Shown here: positions 1 through 8,481 of the stretch, piece by piece | Position numbering within the stretch: position 1 is the stretch's first letter | Layout of the letters: each line of letters starts with the position of its first letter | NCBI RefSeq assembly: GCF_022921055.1 | Contig: NZ_CP095061.1 | Location: 2,581,501 to 2,645,500, forward strand | Source: Hymenobacter volaticus | GTDB lineage: Bacteria > Bacteroidota > Bacteroidia > Cytophagales > Hymenobacteraceae | Reading direction: 5' to 3' | DNA: 64,000 bases | The notes under the pieces: model-generated | Databases searched by the model: none | What the model was told of the DNA's origin: nothing | The model's input: the letters and a program-made list of their open reading frames with translations, nothing else | Translations under genes and position numbers: made by a program

Positions 1-782
1 TGGGCAATACGCTGCCGCTGATTGCCGCTGAAAAAGCAGGCATCATCAAGCCCGGCGTTCCGGCCATCATCAGCCAAACGCAGCCGGAAGTGCAGGCAGT
101 GTTCGAGCAGAAAGCAGCAACTGAACAGGCGCCACTGCTTTTTGCCGATCAGCACTACCAGACCACACTGGAAGCGCAGCCTGCGCCCGACCAGGAGTTT
201 CAGGTCCTTTCTGTAACGCATGATGGAAAGCCGCTGCTACAGCACCTAGAATTGGGTTTGGTCGGGGATTATCAGCAACTAAATCTGCCGGGGGTGCTGG
301 CCGTGCTGGACGAGCTACGCCGTCAGGGGTTTGTGGTGCCCGAAGCAGCAGTGCGCGAAGGCCTGCGAAATGTGCGCCAGCTTACGGGCTTCCGCGGCCG
401 TTGGACCATCCTGGGCCGCCACCCGCTGGTAGTGTGCGACACAGGCCACAACGAAGCCGGTTTGCGCCTCGTGACAGCCCAACTTGCGCGGCTGCCTCGC
501 CGGCAACTGCATTTCGTGTTGGGCGTTGTCAACGACAAAGACGTATCCAAGATGCTAGGTTTGCTGCCAACGGATGCTACTTATTACTTCTGCCAAGCAT
601 CAATTCCGCGGGCTTTGGCTGCCGCAGAGTTGGCTAGTCTAGCTGCCGCCGTAGGCTTGCGAGGGGAAGTGTATGGGCCGGTTGTCACTGCCGTAGCGGC
701 GGCTCGTGCTGCTGCTGGCCCCGAGGATGTGATATTCATTGGCGGCAGTACCTTTGTAGTGGCGGAAATAGAAGGCCTCTAA
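1..782 (+). CDS. folC: Bifunctional folylpolyglutamate/dihydrofolate synthase, C-terminal part
   Basis: The gene is cut by the left edge of the window; its frame is open from base 3 and ends at TAA 780-782. It adds glutamates to folates in the cytoplasm (Mur-ligase family). The first visible residues (GNTLPLIAAEKAGIIKPGVP) are the conserved stretch after the ATP site of FolC. Further on, DTGHNEAGL matches the start of the C-terminal Mur ligase domain, where the family usually has D-x-A-H-N. About 260 residues are present, so roughly the N-terminal 40 percent lies outside. The ATG at 90 is internal, not the start. Confidence 0.9.
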   Translation, partial: GNTLPLIAAEKAGIIKPGVPAIISQTQPEVQAVFEQKAATEQAPLLFADQHYQTTLEAQPAPDQEFQVLSVTHDGKPLLQHLELGLVGDYQQLNLPGVLAVLDELRRQGFVVPEAAVREGLRNVRQLTGFRGRWTILGRHPLVVCDTGHNEAGLRLVTAQLARLPRRQLHFVLGVVNDKDVSKMLGLLPTDATYYFCQASIPRALAAAELASLAAAVGLRGEVYGPVVTAVAAARAAAGPEDVIFIGGSTFVVAEIEGL

Positions 783-883
783 CTCGGGTTTCGTTGTTTG
801 CTGCTCATTCCCGAATAGTAGCGAATAGGCGGCAACTTAAAAGCGCACAGACAACCCAAAAAATCAACCAACAACGAAAGTAA

Positions 884-1545
884 GTGAGTCGAATTAAGTT
901 AAAGCGTTTCGCAGAAAACGCGGAACGAGCCGATATTGTCGAGCCTGGCAAACCTGCCTACGAACAGTTAGGTGGCCGGTGGCACCAGGAGTTCTTTCGC
1001 AATAACGAGCCAATTACGCTGGAGGTAGGTTGCGGCAAAGGTGAATACACGGTAGGGCTAGCAGCGCGTTACCAGGAGCGTAATTTCCTCGGCCTCGATA
1101 TTAAAGGAGACCGAATTTGGCGGGGCAGCACCCGCGCCGAAGCCTTGGGGCTGACTAATGTTGGCTTCATTCGTACCCGCGCCCTGGATTTGCCGAAGCA
1201 CTTCGCACCGGGTGAACTCAGTGAAATCTGGATAACCTTTCCTGATCCGCGCCCCCGCGACCGGGACATCAAGCGCCGCCTTACTGCGCCGCGCTACCTC
1301 GACCTGTATCAGCAGCTTCTACAACCTAGCGGGCTGGTTCATCTCAAAACCGACAACGAAGGTCTATTTGACTATACGCTGGAAATTCTGCAACAGCGCC
1401 CGGCGTCACGATTCTAGCTTTCACCAAAGACCTCTATGCCACGCCTGAACTGCTGCCACACGCCGAGGACATTGAAACCAACTTCGAGAGCAAATACCGG
1501 TCGCAGGGCGTTGCTATCAAGTATGTGCAGTTTAAATTGACGTGA
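884..1545 (+). CDS. trmB: tRNA (guanine-N7-)-methyltransferase, frameshifted
   Basis: TrmB makes m7G46 in the variable loop of tRNAs using SAM. The GTG at 884 opens a frame with the SAM-binding motif LEVGCGKGEYTVGLA and the family signature FPDPRPRDRDIKRRL. The frame breaks at TAG 1415-1417. The rest of the protein (from VTILAFTKDLYATPELL to IKYVQFKLT) continues in the -1 frame to TGA 1543-1545. Restoring one G or C in the run near 1398-1403 gives a normal-length protein of about 220 residues. I read the break as a sequencing error. The GTG start is chosen because no ATG lies near the conserved N-terminus. Confidence 0.88.
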
Positions 1546-1635
1546 AGAATTAATTTGGTGAGGTGATAGACTTCTAGTCTTGGCCGTTGAAATTCATGGC
1601 ACGCGCATCATCTCTTCAATCTACTGCTTAGGCGT

Positions 1636-2475
1636 ATGCAGCCACTTCCCGTTCTAGATACCGCCCATTTGCTGCCGGTGCTCGATCAGCACCTGATTGC
1701 CGTGTTGCGCTCGTTGGCACCAACAGATTGGGATAAAGCCACGGTAGCCCCCAAATGGCGAGTGCGCGATGTGGCGTTGCACCTGCTAGATGGCTCCTTG
1801 CGGACATTGTCGATGCTTCGGGATGGGCACTTTGGTGAACCTGGGCCCGCCAGCCCAGCCTATGCCGATATTGTGCGCTACCTCAACCAGTTAAACGAGG
1901 AGTGGGTGGCCGTAGGCCAGCGGTTAAGTCCACAGATTATCACCTGGCTCCTAGAAATAAGCGGCCCGGCCTACAATGCCTATATGGCGTCGTTGCCGCC
2001 ATTGGAACCGGCCGTTTTTTCCGTCGGCTGGGCCGGGGAAGATCAGTCCCCCAACTGGTTTCACGTAGCCCGCGACTACACCGAGAAGTGGCATCATCAA
2101 CAGCAAATCAGGCAAGCAGTAGGGCAGGAGGCGCCGCTCTTGGCACCGGAACTGTACCACCCTTTTCTTAGCACCTGCGTGCGGGCTCTGCCGCATCATT
2201 ACCGAGCGGTAGCCGCCGAGCCCGGCACGGTGCTACAGTTCACTGTAACCGGCGCGGCCGGTGACACCTGGTATCTGAGGCGGCAAGCCAACAGCTGGGA
2301 ACTTGGCAGCCACTATACCGGGCCGGTAGCCGCCACCGTCGCGCTGGATGGTTCCGTCGCCTGGCGACTGTTCACGAAGAGCTTGCCGCGGACCTTGGCG
2401 GAAGCTCATGTAGAAGTTAGCGGTGAGCAGTACCTGACAGAGCCGATTTATAGTTTGATTACCATCATGGGGTAG
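1636..2475 (+). CDS. Maleylpyruvate isomerase / DinB-type metal-binding protein
   Basis: 279 residues. The N-terminal half is a DinB-like four-helix bundle of the mycothiol-dependent maleylpyruvate isomerase type, with the typical KWRVRDVALHLLDG stretch followed later by HVARDYTEKWHHQQQI, which supplies metal-binding histidines. The C-terminal 80 residues resemble the SCP2-like companion domain (VTGAAGDTWYLRR and so on). Bacteroidota do not make mycothiol, so the true thiol substrate is unknown; the name is a family label. It stands alone, 90 bp after trmB and convergent with the next gene. Confidence 0.75.
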   Translation: MQPLPVLDTAHLLPVLDQHLIAVLRSLAPTDWDKATVAPKWRVRDVALHLLDGSLRTLSMLRDGHFGEPGPASPAYADIVRYLNQLNEEWVAVGQRLSPQIITWLLEISGPAYNAYMASLPPLEPAVFSVGWAGEDQSPNWFHVARDYTEKWHHQQQIRQAVGQEAPLLAPELYHPFLSTCVRALPHHYRAVAAEPGTVLQFTVTGAAGDTWYLRRQANSWELGSHYTGPVAATVALDGSVAWRLFTKSLPRTLAEAHVEVSGEQYLTEPIYSLITIMG

Positions 2476-2533
2476 TTGCCACCCGAAGAGCATCGTACCT
2501 AAGTAAATGTAGCAAACTGGGGTCGTTTAGAAC

Positions 2534-3163
2534 TTAAGCTTCCAACTCTTCAAACACAGCTTCCATCTCTGAGAAGTCACGGAGGCCGGGCTTGATTTCG
2601 TCGCCGCCCTCTAGCACAATACCAGCGGGTCGGACGGTTTCAACGAACTGGCGGACGGAGTTACTGGTGCTAGCTGCAAAGTCGGCGCCGAGCCACATAG
2701 GGTACGTGCGGGCCTGCTGCGTGAGGTGGATGAGTTGCTTGGGCGAAAGAGGCTGGGGAGGAGCTTGGGCCAGCACGAAACCAGAGGTATAGGCTTGCTG
2801 GTCGCGGAAGCGGGTGTCCACGTCTTCGGGTAGCATGTCGGGAATCCAACGCACGAGTTTGAGGACGGGCAGGGTAAACTTCGACATTTCATCGGGGGTG
2901 CGGCGGCGGTGCAGCAAGATGCCTTGCAAATTGCAGCGCTGCGCCAATTCGTTGATGGCCGCGGCGGGCAGGGTATCGAATTCGCCTAGCAAGTCTACGC
3001 CCGCTATCCAGCCACTGATTTCCTGCACGGCTTCGGGCGTGAGGTGCCCCGGAAGGGAGGGGTCGAGGTGGAAGCTAAGCCGATCGGCTCCCATGCCGGC
3101 GCAGTAGCGCGCATCGGAGAGGTTGTTGATGCCGCGCACCAGCACGGACGTAAGCAAGGACAT
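2534..3163 (-). CDS. TrpF-like phosphoribosylanthranilate isomerase homologue lacking the usual catalytic Cys
   Basis: A TIM-barrel protein of the TrpF type. The N-terminus VLVRGINNLSDARYCAGMGAD aligns with the TrpF start (VKICGIT, then LEDARYAAELGAD), and the end GIVLEGGDEIKPGLRDFSEM matches the TrpF phosphate-binding and PGIKD segments. The catalytic Cys of K-x-C-G is replaced: the sequence reads VRGI. No other trp genes are nearby, so the reaction is uncertain. The frame is open to 3217, but a perfect -7 box lies at 3215-3222 and overlaps that ATG, so the ATG at 3163 (MSLLTSVLVRGI) is preferred, giving about 209 residues. Confidence 0.7.
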   Translation of the reverse strand: MSLLTSVLVRGINNLSDARYCAGMGADRLSFHLDPSLPGHLTPEAVQEISGWIAGVDLLGEFDTLPAAAINELAQRCNLQGILLHRRRTPDEMSKFTLPVLKLVRWIPDMLPEDVDTRFRDQQAYTSGFVLAQAPPQPLSPKQLIHLTQQARTYPMWLGADFAASTSNSVRQFVETVRPAGIVLEGGDEIKPGLRDFSEMEAVFEELEA

Positions 3164-3214
3164 ACGCAAGAAAGTTGGGGCAGCGGCAGCAAACAGCTTC
3201 CGCTTGGCGAAGCG

Positions 3215-3243
3215 CAAAAGTAACCATTCCTATTCAGCCGCAA
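3215..3243 (-). promoter_or_regulatory. Promoter of the TrpF-like gene
   Basis: On the minus strand TACTTTTG (3222-3215) is a perfect match to the Bacteroidota -7 box TAnnTTTG, with TTG (3243-3241) 18 nt upstream as the -33 element. It lies about 50 nt before the ATG at 3163 and back to back with the mnmA promoter. Confidence 0.65.
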
Positions 3244-3318
3244 CGTTCGACCTGTGGTTTGTATGACCTGCGGCGTTCAAAGAAAATGCAAAGGAAACCC
3301 CAAGCGGGCGGCATGTGT

Positions 3319-3326
3319 TATCTTTG
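3319..3326 (+). promoter_or_regulatory. -7 promoter box of mnmA
   Basis: TATCTTTG is a perfect TAnnTTTG match, 41 nt before the ATG at 3368. It places transcription start downstream of the ATG at 3254 and so decides the mnmA start. I see no convincing -33 element. Confidence 0.6.
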
Positions 3327-3367
3327 CCACGTGGCCGCGGACCTTGACTCCACGGGCGCTTTTCTTT

Positions 3368-4537
3368 ATGACGCAATTTGCATCTTCCACGCCGCCCGTT
3401 ACCAAGGGCCGCGTCCTCGTCGCGATGAGCGGCGGTATTGATTCATCGGTAGCGGCCGTGCTCCTGCACGAGCAAGGCTACGAAGTGGTCGGAATGACCA
3501 TGAAAACCTGGGACTACGCTTCGGCGGGAGGCTCGAAAAAAGAAACCGGTTGCTGCTCGCTCGACAGCATCAACGATGCTCGCCAGATTGCCGTGGACCT
3601 CGGCTTTCCGCATTACATTATTGATATTCGGGACGAGTTTGGCGACTTTGTAATTTCAAATTTCACCGACGAATACTTGGCCGGCCGCACGCCCAATCCG
3701 TGCGTGCTCTGCAACACCCACATCAAATGGGACGCGTTGCTGCGCCGGGCTGATCAACTGGGCTGCGAATTCATTGCGACTGGCCACTACGCCAATGTGC
3801 GCTTTGAAGACGGCCGCTACGTGGTCAGCAAAGGCTTCGATGAAAACAAAGACCAAAGCTACGCACTGTGGGGCGTGAGCCAGGAGAGCTTGAGCCGCAC
3901 GCTGTTTCCGCTGGGGCACATGCGCAAAACCGAAATTTATGACGAGGCGCGCCGCCGCGGTTTTACCGAACTCGTGAACAAGCCCGAGAGCTACGAAATC
4001 TGCTTTATCCCTGACAACGACTACCGTGGCTTCCTACGGCGCCGGGTGCCGGGCTTGGAAGAGCGGGTGGCGGGTGGCCGGTTTGTGTTGCGCGACGGGA
4101 CGTTTGTGGGTACCCACGAAGGCTATCCGTTCTACACCATCGGGCAGCGCAAAGGACTCGGCGTGGCCTTGGGCTTCCCGGTTTATGTAACGGAAATTCG
4201 GCCTGATACCAACGAAGTAGTACTCGGCAATTTCGACGATTTGGCGAGTAGCCGCACCGTGGTAGGGCAGTTGAATATGGGCAAATTTGCGTCGTTGGAA
4301 GGCCGGGGCTTGGTGCCGAGTACCACCAAAATTCGCTACAACCACGATGGTGCTCCGGCATTCCTGGAACAGATTGGTGAGAAAATCTACGTCTACTTCG
4401 AGGAGCCGGTGCACGCCGTAACGCCGGGTCAGGCGGCCGTATTCTACGACGGCCAGGATGTGTTGGGCGGAGGCTGGATTGAGCGACACACTATTGGCGA
4501 AACTCCCGTATCTTCGGCCGTTATTGCCACGCTATAA
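3368..4537 (+). CDS. mnmA: tRNA-specific 2-thiouridylase MnmA
   Basis: MnmA thiolates U34 of tRNA-Lys, -Glu and -Gln, using ATP and a sulfur relay. The protein shows the PP-loop VLVAMSGGIDSSVAAVLL near residue 15, the first catalytic Cys in RTPNPCVLCN, the second in ESYEICFIPD, and the conserved FYTIGQRKGLGVALG. The frame is open from 3254, but the MnmA N-terminus and the promoter box at 3319 support the ATG at 3368 (MTQFASSTPPVTKGRVL), giving 389 residues, normal for the family. A lipoprotein gene follows after 11 bp and is probably co-transcribed. Confidence 0.93.
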   Translation: MTQFASSTPPVTKGRVLVAMSGGIDSSVAAVLLHEQGYEVVGMTMKTWDYASAGGSKKETGCCSLDSINDARQIAVDLGFPHYIIDIRDEFGDFVISNFTDEYLAGRTPNPCVLCNTHIKWDALLRRADQLGCEFIATGHYANVRFEDGRYVVSKGFDENKDQSYALWGVSQESLSRTLFPLGHMRKTEIYDEARRRGFTELVNKPESYEICFIPDNDYRGFLRRRVPGLEERVAGGRFVLRDGTFVGTHEGYPFYTIGQRKGLGVALGFPVYVTEIRPDTNEVVLGNFDDLASSRTVVGQLNMGKFASLEGRGLVPSTTKIRYNHDGAPAFLEQIGEKIYVYFEEPVHAVTPGQAAVFYDGQDVLGGGWIERHTIGETPVSSAVIATL

Positions 4538-4548
4538 TCCTAGTTTTT

Positions 4549-5301
4549 ATGTTGCGCTATTCGTTGGTGAAGGGTTGGTATTCGTCGCGTTGCCTACTTG
4601 CTGCCGCCTTGTTAGCAGTGGCCGTAGCGGGTTGCAAAAACGAATCGGTGACGATAGTGCCTGCCGACACCAATTACTATCCGTTGGCAGTAGGTGACTT
4701 TCGCATCTACAACGTAACGGACACCATTTGGACGCGCAACGTGAAATCGTACAACCAGTTCCAGTTTCGGGAGCGGGTGGCCGAGGAATACGTAGACGCA
4801 ACTGGTCGCCAAGCGTTTCGGGTGGTCCGGTCGCGCCGCAACACGGCCACTGATCCTTGGGTGGACGATAGTGTGCTGGTCGTTAGCCCGGCAGCGGGCA
4901 ACGTACTGGTTACGCGCAACAACGTACGTCGGGTAGAGCTGATATTTCCGGTTCGGGAAGGCTACTGGAATGCCAACGCGTTTAACGATATAGAGGGAAC
5001 CAAAGAAAATCTTCGCTACATCAACCTCTATGGGCCTTTCACTACCACTTCTGGTAGCACTACGGTTACATATCCGAAAACTCTAACTACCTCTACGCTC
5101 GACGACCGATTGGATCCAGACTACATCAATGCATATTATTATTTTCGGGTACGGCAAGTATATGCACAGGGTGAGGGGCTTGTATACAGGAATCGACGCA
5201 GGTTTATTTACACTGAGCCTGGTACTGTCGATGCGCCTGTTCCGGGAGTAATCTATAGAGGAGCGACGCGCACGGAGGTGCTAGTTGAGAAAGGCCGATA
5301 A
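4549..5301 (+). CDS. Lipoprotein of unknown function
   Basis: 250 residues with a lipoprotein signal peptide ending at the lipobox VAVAGC (Cys about residue 29). The mature part begins KNESVTIVPADTNYYPLAVGDFRIYNV, a layout seen in Bacteroidota lipoproteins with a repetitive beta-rich domain ('YYPLxxGxxxxYxV'). No enzymatic motif is visible. It sits 11 bp after mnmA and ends at a strong terminator. Confidence 0.8.
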   Translation: MLRYSLVKGWYSSRCLLAAALLAVAVAGCKNESVTIVPADTNYYPLAVGDFRIYNVTDTIWTRNVKSYNQFQFRERVAEEYVDATGRQAFRVVRSRRNTATDPWVDDSVLVVSPAAGNVLVTRNNVRRVELIFPVREGYWNANAFNDIEGTKENLRYINLYGPFTTTSGSTTVTYPKTLTTSTLDDRLDPDYINAYYYFRVRQVYAQGEGLVYRNRRRFIYTEPGTVDAPVPGVIYRGATRTEVLVEKGR

Positions 5302-5318
5302 CAGTTAAATTCTCAGCG

Positions 5319-5352
5319 AAAACCGCCACCTAGTTTGCAGGTGGCGGTTTTT
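5319..5352 (+). terminator. Rho-independent terminator after the mnmA-lipoprotein unit
   Basis: AAAACCGCCACC (5319-5330), a 9-nt loop, then GGTGGCGGTTTTTT: a strong GC stem flanked by A and T runs. Confidence 0.85.
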
Positions 5353-5539
5353 GTGTTTTAAGGTTGGCGTACCTGCTCGACGGTTCTAGGTGGGTGATAC
5401 GGAGTGCCCTGTACTTGTTAAATGTGGAAATTCGAGCAAGGAATAAGGCTGTAGTAGCATCGACAGATTCAGTGAGTGATACCGACTCGGCTTGGTACTA
5501 AATCCGTATCTTCCGGCAGGTCTTCAACCGGTTTATTTT

Positions 5540-7237
5540 ATGCGCCTTCTTTCTTTTGTTTCACTTGCCGGGCTACTCGTGGCTTCGGCCCTGACGCCAG
5601 TTCTGGCGCAAACCGCTTCGGGTAGTACGGCCGCCAAAGCGCGCAAGCATTTGGTGTATTTTCGTGATAAAGCGGGCACGCCTTTCACCGTAAGCCGGCC
5701 CCAAGATTTCCTTTCTGCGCGGGCTATTACGCGCCGCACTCGCCAAAGCATTCCGGTGCTGCCCCGCGACTTGCCCGTAACGCCCAACTACGTTGCGCAA
5801 GTGAAAGCAGTGCCGGGTGCAACCGTCTGGTATACTTCGCGCTGGTTCAATGCCGTGGTGGTTAACTGCGACTCTGCCACGCTGACCACCATACAAGCGC
5901 TGCCTTTCGTGCGCGCTACCCAAACCGTGAACCGGACAACGGCTGCTGTCACACCGCTCAAGTACACCGAGTTGCCCGCCGAAACCAACCAACAGCGCCC
6001 TTCGGCCAACCCAGTCTACGGCACCGCTTATCAGCAGGCGAATATGATTGGAGCCGTGACCATGCACAACGCTGGCTTCCGGGGTGAAGGCATACAGATT
6101 GCCGTGTTCGACGACGGCTTTCCAGGCGTGAATCAGTCGGCGCCGTTTGCTTCGTTGCGCACTGACGGCCGCATTGCTGATACCTACAACTTCGTGGACC
6201 GTAACGTCAACGTGTATGGGCGCGATAGTCACGGTACCAATACGCTTTCCACGCTGGCAGCTAACCAAACTGGTGTTTTCATTGGCACTGCTCCCAAGGC
6301 CACGTATCGGCTTTATATCACGGAGGAATATGAAAGAGAAAATCCAATTGAAGAAGTGAACTGGTTGGTGGCCGCTGAGCGAGCTGACTCCGCGGGCGTC
6401 GATATCATTAGTTCGTCGCTGGGCTACAACACCTTCGATATATCGTATGCTAATTACTCGTACGCCAACTTGAACGGCCGGACAGCCATTTCTACGCGAG
6501 CGGCCACTGTCGCGGCTCGGGTGGGCATGATAGTCGTCAATTCGATAGGTAACGATGGCTTACGCAGTGGTCCAAGCCTGTTGGCGCCGTCGGATGCGGA
6601 TTCTATTTTGACTGCTGGCGCCGTCGATTCGTTGCGCAACTATTCCGCCCGTAGTTCAAAAGGGCCAAGTGCTGATAACCGCATAAAGCCCGACCTGGCG
6701 ACGCAGGGTGTGCAGGCAGCCGTGATAGGGGTGAATGGACAGCCGGGACGTAACGATGGCACTTCGTTTTCCTGCCCAATATTAGCGGGTATGGTGGCGG
6801 GCTTCTGGCAAGCCAATCCCACACTCACGGCGCAACAGGTTATCGGCTTTCTACAGCGTTCCGGCTCGCAATTCACTACCCCCGACAACTTGCGAGGCTA
6901 TGGCATCCCAAATTTCGTACTAGCCTACAGCTTAGCTAATCCGGGTGTGCCGTTGGCGACCAGCAACCGCGCTACTACCAACGGCCAGCTTGTGGTATAT
7001 CCCAATCCGGCAAATGGCAGCGAGTTGTACTTGCAACTCACACCTGCTTTCCGAGCCCTGCCGCTCCAAGTGCGTTTCTATGATGCGCGCGGTGCCTTGG
7101 TGGCCGAGCATCAACTACCTGCTACCACTGCCACGGAAGTGCGCTTGCCAACAGCCTCACTTGCCAAGGGCGTGTATAGCTGCGATGTGCAGGCGGGTGC
7201 AAAAGTGCAGCGTAGCGTGCGGTTCATCAGGCAGTAG
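5540..7237 (+). CDS. Secreted subtilisin-like (S8) serine protease with T9SS sorting domain
   Basis: 565 residues. A Sec signal peptide (MRLLSFVSLAGLLVASALTP, then LAQ) leads into an S8 peptidase: catalytic Asp in IAVFDDGFPG, His in RDSHGTNTLSTLA, Ser in NDGTSFSCPILAGMVAG. The last 80 residues (from QLVVYPNPANG to VQRSVRF) are a type A T9SS C-terminal domain, so the enzyme should cross the outer membrane through the type IX system. The start is the ATG at 5540; the open frame back to 5492 would put 16 residues before the signal peptide. TATCTTCC at 5507 may be a degenerate -7 box. Monocistronic. Confidence 0.9.
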   Translation: MRLLSFVSLAGLLVASALTPVLAQTASGSTAAKARKHLVYFRDKAGTPFTVSRPQDFLSARAITRRTRQSIPVLPRDLPVTPNYVAQVKAVPGATVWYTSRWFNAVVVNCDSATLTTIQALPFVRATQTVNRTTAAVTPLKYTELPAETNQQRPSANPVYGTAYQQANMIGAVTMHNAGFRGEGIQIAVFDDGFPGVNQSAPFASLRTDGRIADTYNFVDRNVNVYGRDSHGTNTLSTLAANQTGVFIGTAPKATYRLYITEEYERENPIEEVNWLVAAERADSAGVDIISSSLGYNTFDISYANYSYANLNGRTAISTRAATVAARVGMIVVNSIGNDGLRSGPSLLAPSDADSILTAGAVDSLRNYSARSSKGPSADNRIKPDLATQGVQAAVIGVNGQPGRNDGTSFSCPILAGMVAGFWQANPTLTAQQVIGFLQRSGSQFTTPDNLRGYGIPNFVLAYSLANPGVPLATSNRATTNGQLVVYPNPANGSELYLQLTPAFRALPLQVRFYDARGALVAEHQLPATTATEVRLPTASLAKGVYSCDVQAGAKVQRSVRFIRQ

Positions 7238-7400
7238 TTGTGTTGCTAGTGGTGAGGTAACAAATCAGCATTGTCTGACTAATGATGATTGTCAATATTA
7301 TTAGTATAAAGCGAAAAATATTAGTATCTTGTCCGGGAATTCAACAAGCTGAATTCTACTCTTTTTTAACTCGGGTTTTCAAACCCAAAATATCAGTAGC

Positions 7401-7739
7401 ATGCTACAAATGATGATTTCGAAGCGCCTGGGGCGTCGCCAGTTTCATTTCACCGTTCAAGGTGCTAACCTCCACGAGGTGGTGACCGAATATGAGCGGC
7501 TTAGTTTTCCTGATGTGGCCAAGTGCGGCATCTGTGGTTCCGACAACCTTGACCTGACGGCCCGCGTGGCCCAGGATAAATTCAAATATACTTCGCTGCG
7601 CTGCCTAGATTGCCGTGCCGACGTTACGTTCGGTAAGCGCCAGGAAGACGACCAGACCTATTTCCTCCGTAAGACCGAGGATGGCAAGCTCGATTGGAAG
7701 GCTTGGAATAAAGAAGAAGCAAACGCAAACAGCAAGTAA
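7401..7739 (+). CDS. Small zinc-ribbon protein of unknown function
   Basis: 112 residues, cytoplasmic, with two Cys pairs (C42-x2-C45 in KCGICGSD and C68-x2-C71 in RCLDCRAD), a typical zinc ribbon or rubredoxin-type knuckle. It is Lys/Asp-rich at the C-terminus. I cannot name a partner or nucleic-acid target. It stands alone and ends at a strong terminator. Start candidates are the ATGs at 7401, 7410 and 7413. Confidence 0.75.
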   Translation: MLQMMISKRLGRRQFHFTVQGANLHEVVTEYERLSFPDVAKCGICGSDNLDLTARVAQDKFKYTSLRCLDCRADVTFGKRQEDDQTYFLRKTEDGKLDWKAWNKEEANANSK

Positions 7740-7768
7740 GCGTTAAACAACGCGCTGAATAAAGTGAA

Positions 7769-7820
7769 GGCAGGTGCTAACGGAAACGTACAGCACCTGC
7801 CTTTTTCTTTTTCTTTTTCT
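7769..7820 (+). terminator. Rho-independent terminator
   Basis: GGCAGGTGCT (7769-7778) pairs with AGCACCTGCC (7792-7801) and is followed by a long pyrimidine/T tract. Confidence 0.85.
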
Positions 7821-7842
7821 ATGCATTACATCCACCTCTTAG

Positions 7843-8286
7843 CTATTTCTGCATGCACACGCTATTCTCCACGTTGGCATACTGTCCGTAATTCGGAATA
7901 ATCTTGTAGCCGCTTTTCTGATAGAGCCGGATAGCTTCGGGCTGCTTTTTGCCAGTTTCCAAAACGTAGCCAGAGTAGTGCAATTCGTTTGCCCACTGTT
8001 CCAGTTCACCGAGTACCGCCTGTGCAACTCCCTGCCCCCGGTATGCGGGCAACACAAACATGCGTTTTATTTCCACTAACTCCTGGTTGAATTCCTTGAA
8101 TGCCCCGCAGCCCACGGGTTGGTCGTTTTGATACGCTACTACGACGTGGTTGATTTTGTTGATCTTGTTGAATTGGGCATAAAAGGCAGACTCGTCTCCG
8201 TCGCGTATTCTTAAGTCTTGATCAAGCAGCTGGACCAACTCTCGAAAATCAAGGTTTTCAGAAGTAGCTCGGGTGAGGTGTAGCAT
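7843..8286 (-). CDS. GNAT family N-acetyltransferase
   Basis: About 147 residues. The acetyl-CoA-binding motif A is seen in VEIKRMFVLPAYRGQGVAQAVL (R-G-Q-G-V-A), preceded by the beta strand HVVVAYQNDQPVGCGAF and followed by YVLETGKKQPEAIRLYQKSGY, which is motif B. Substrate unknown. The frame is open to 8358, but the ATG at 8286 (MLHLTRATSENL) starts at the normal domain edge. Divergent from the LysR gene. Confidence 0.85.
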   Translation of the reverse strand: MLHLTRATSENLDFRELVQLLDQDLRIRDGDESAFYAQFNKINKINHVVVAYQNDQPVGCGAFKEFNQELVEIKRMFVLPAYRGQGVAQAVLGELEQWANELHYSGYVLETGKKQPEAIRLYQKSGYKIIPNYGQYANVENSVCMQK

Positions 8287-8425
8287 GAGAGAATGAGTTG
8301 TGCGGTGAAAATACTTATTCTGTGAAAAGAGGGTATCAAGTTGCTTGCGAGGATGCAACGGTAAAAAGCTAAGCGTTGCAGTTGGGTGAAGGGCGGTCCT
8401 GTAATACGAGCAAAACTAGGCAGTG

Positions 8426-8481
8426 CATTGATGCACAACAATGCTATTTTCGGTGCAACTAATGCAACAACTGCATCAATG
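8426..8481. repeat. 10-bp inverted repeat overlapping the LysR gene start (possible operator)
   Basis: CATTGATGCA (8426-8435) and its exact reverse complement TGCATCAATG (8472-8481) flank a 36-bp spacer. The right arm contains the ATG of the LysR gene. A -7-like TATTTTCG at 8445-8452 lies inside. This is the layout expected for an autoregulated LysR gene, but binding is inferred. Confidence 0.5.
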
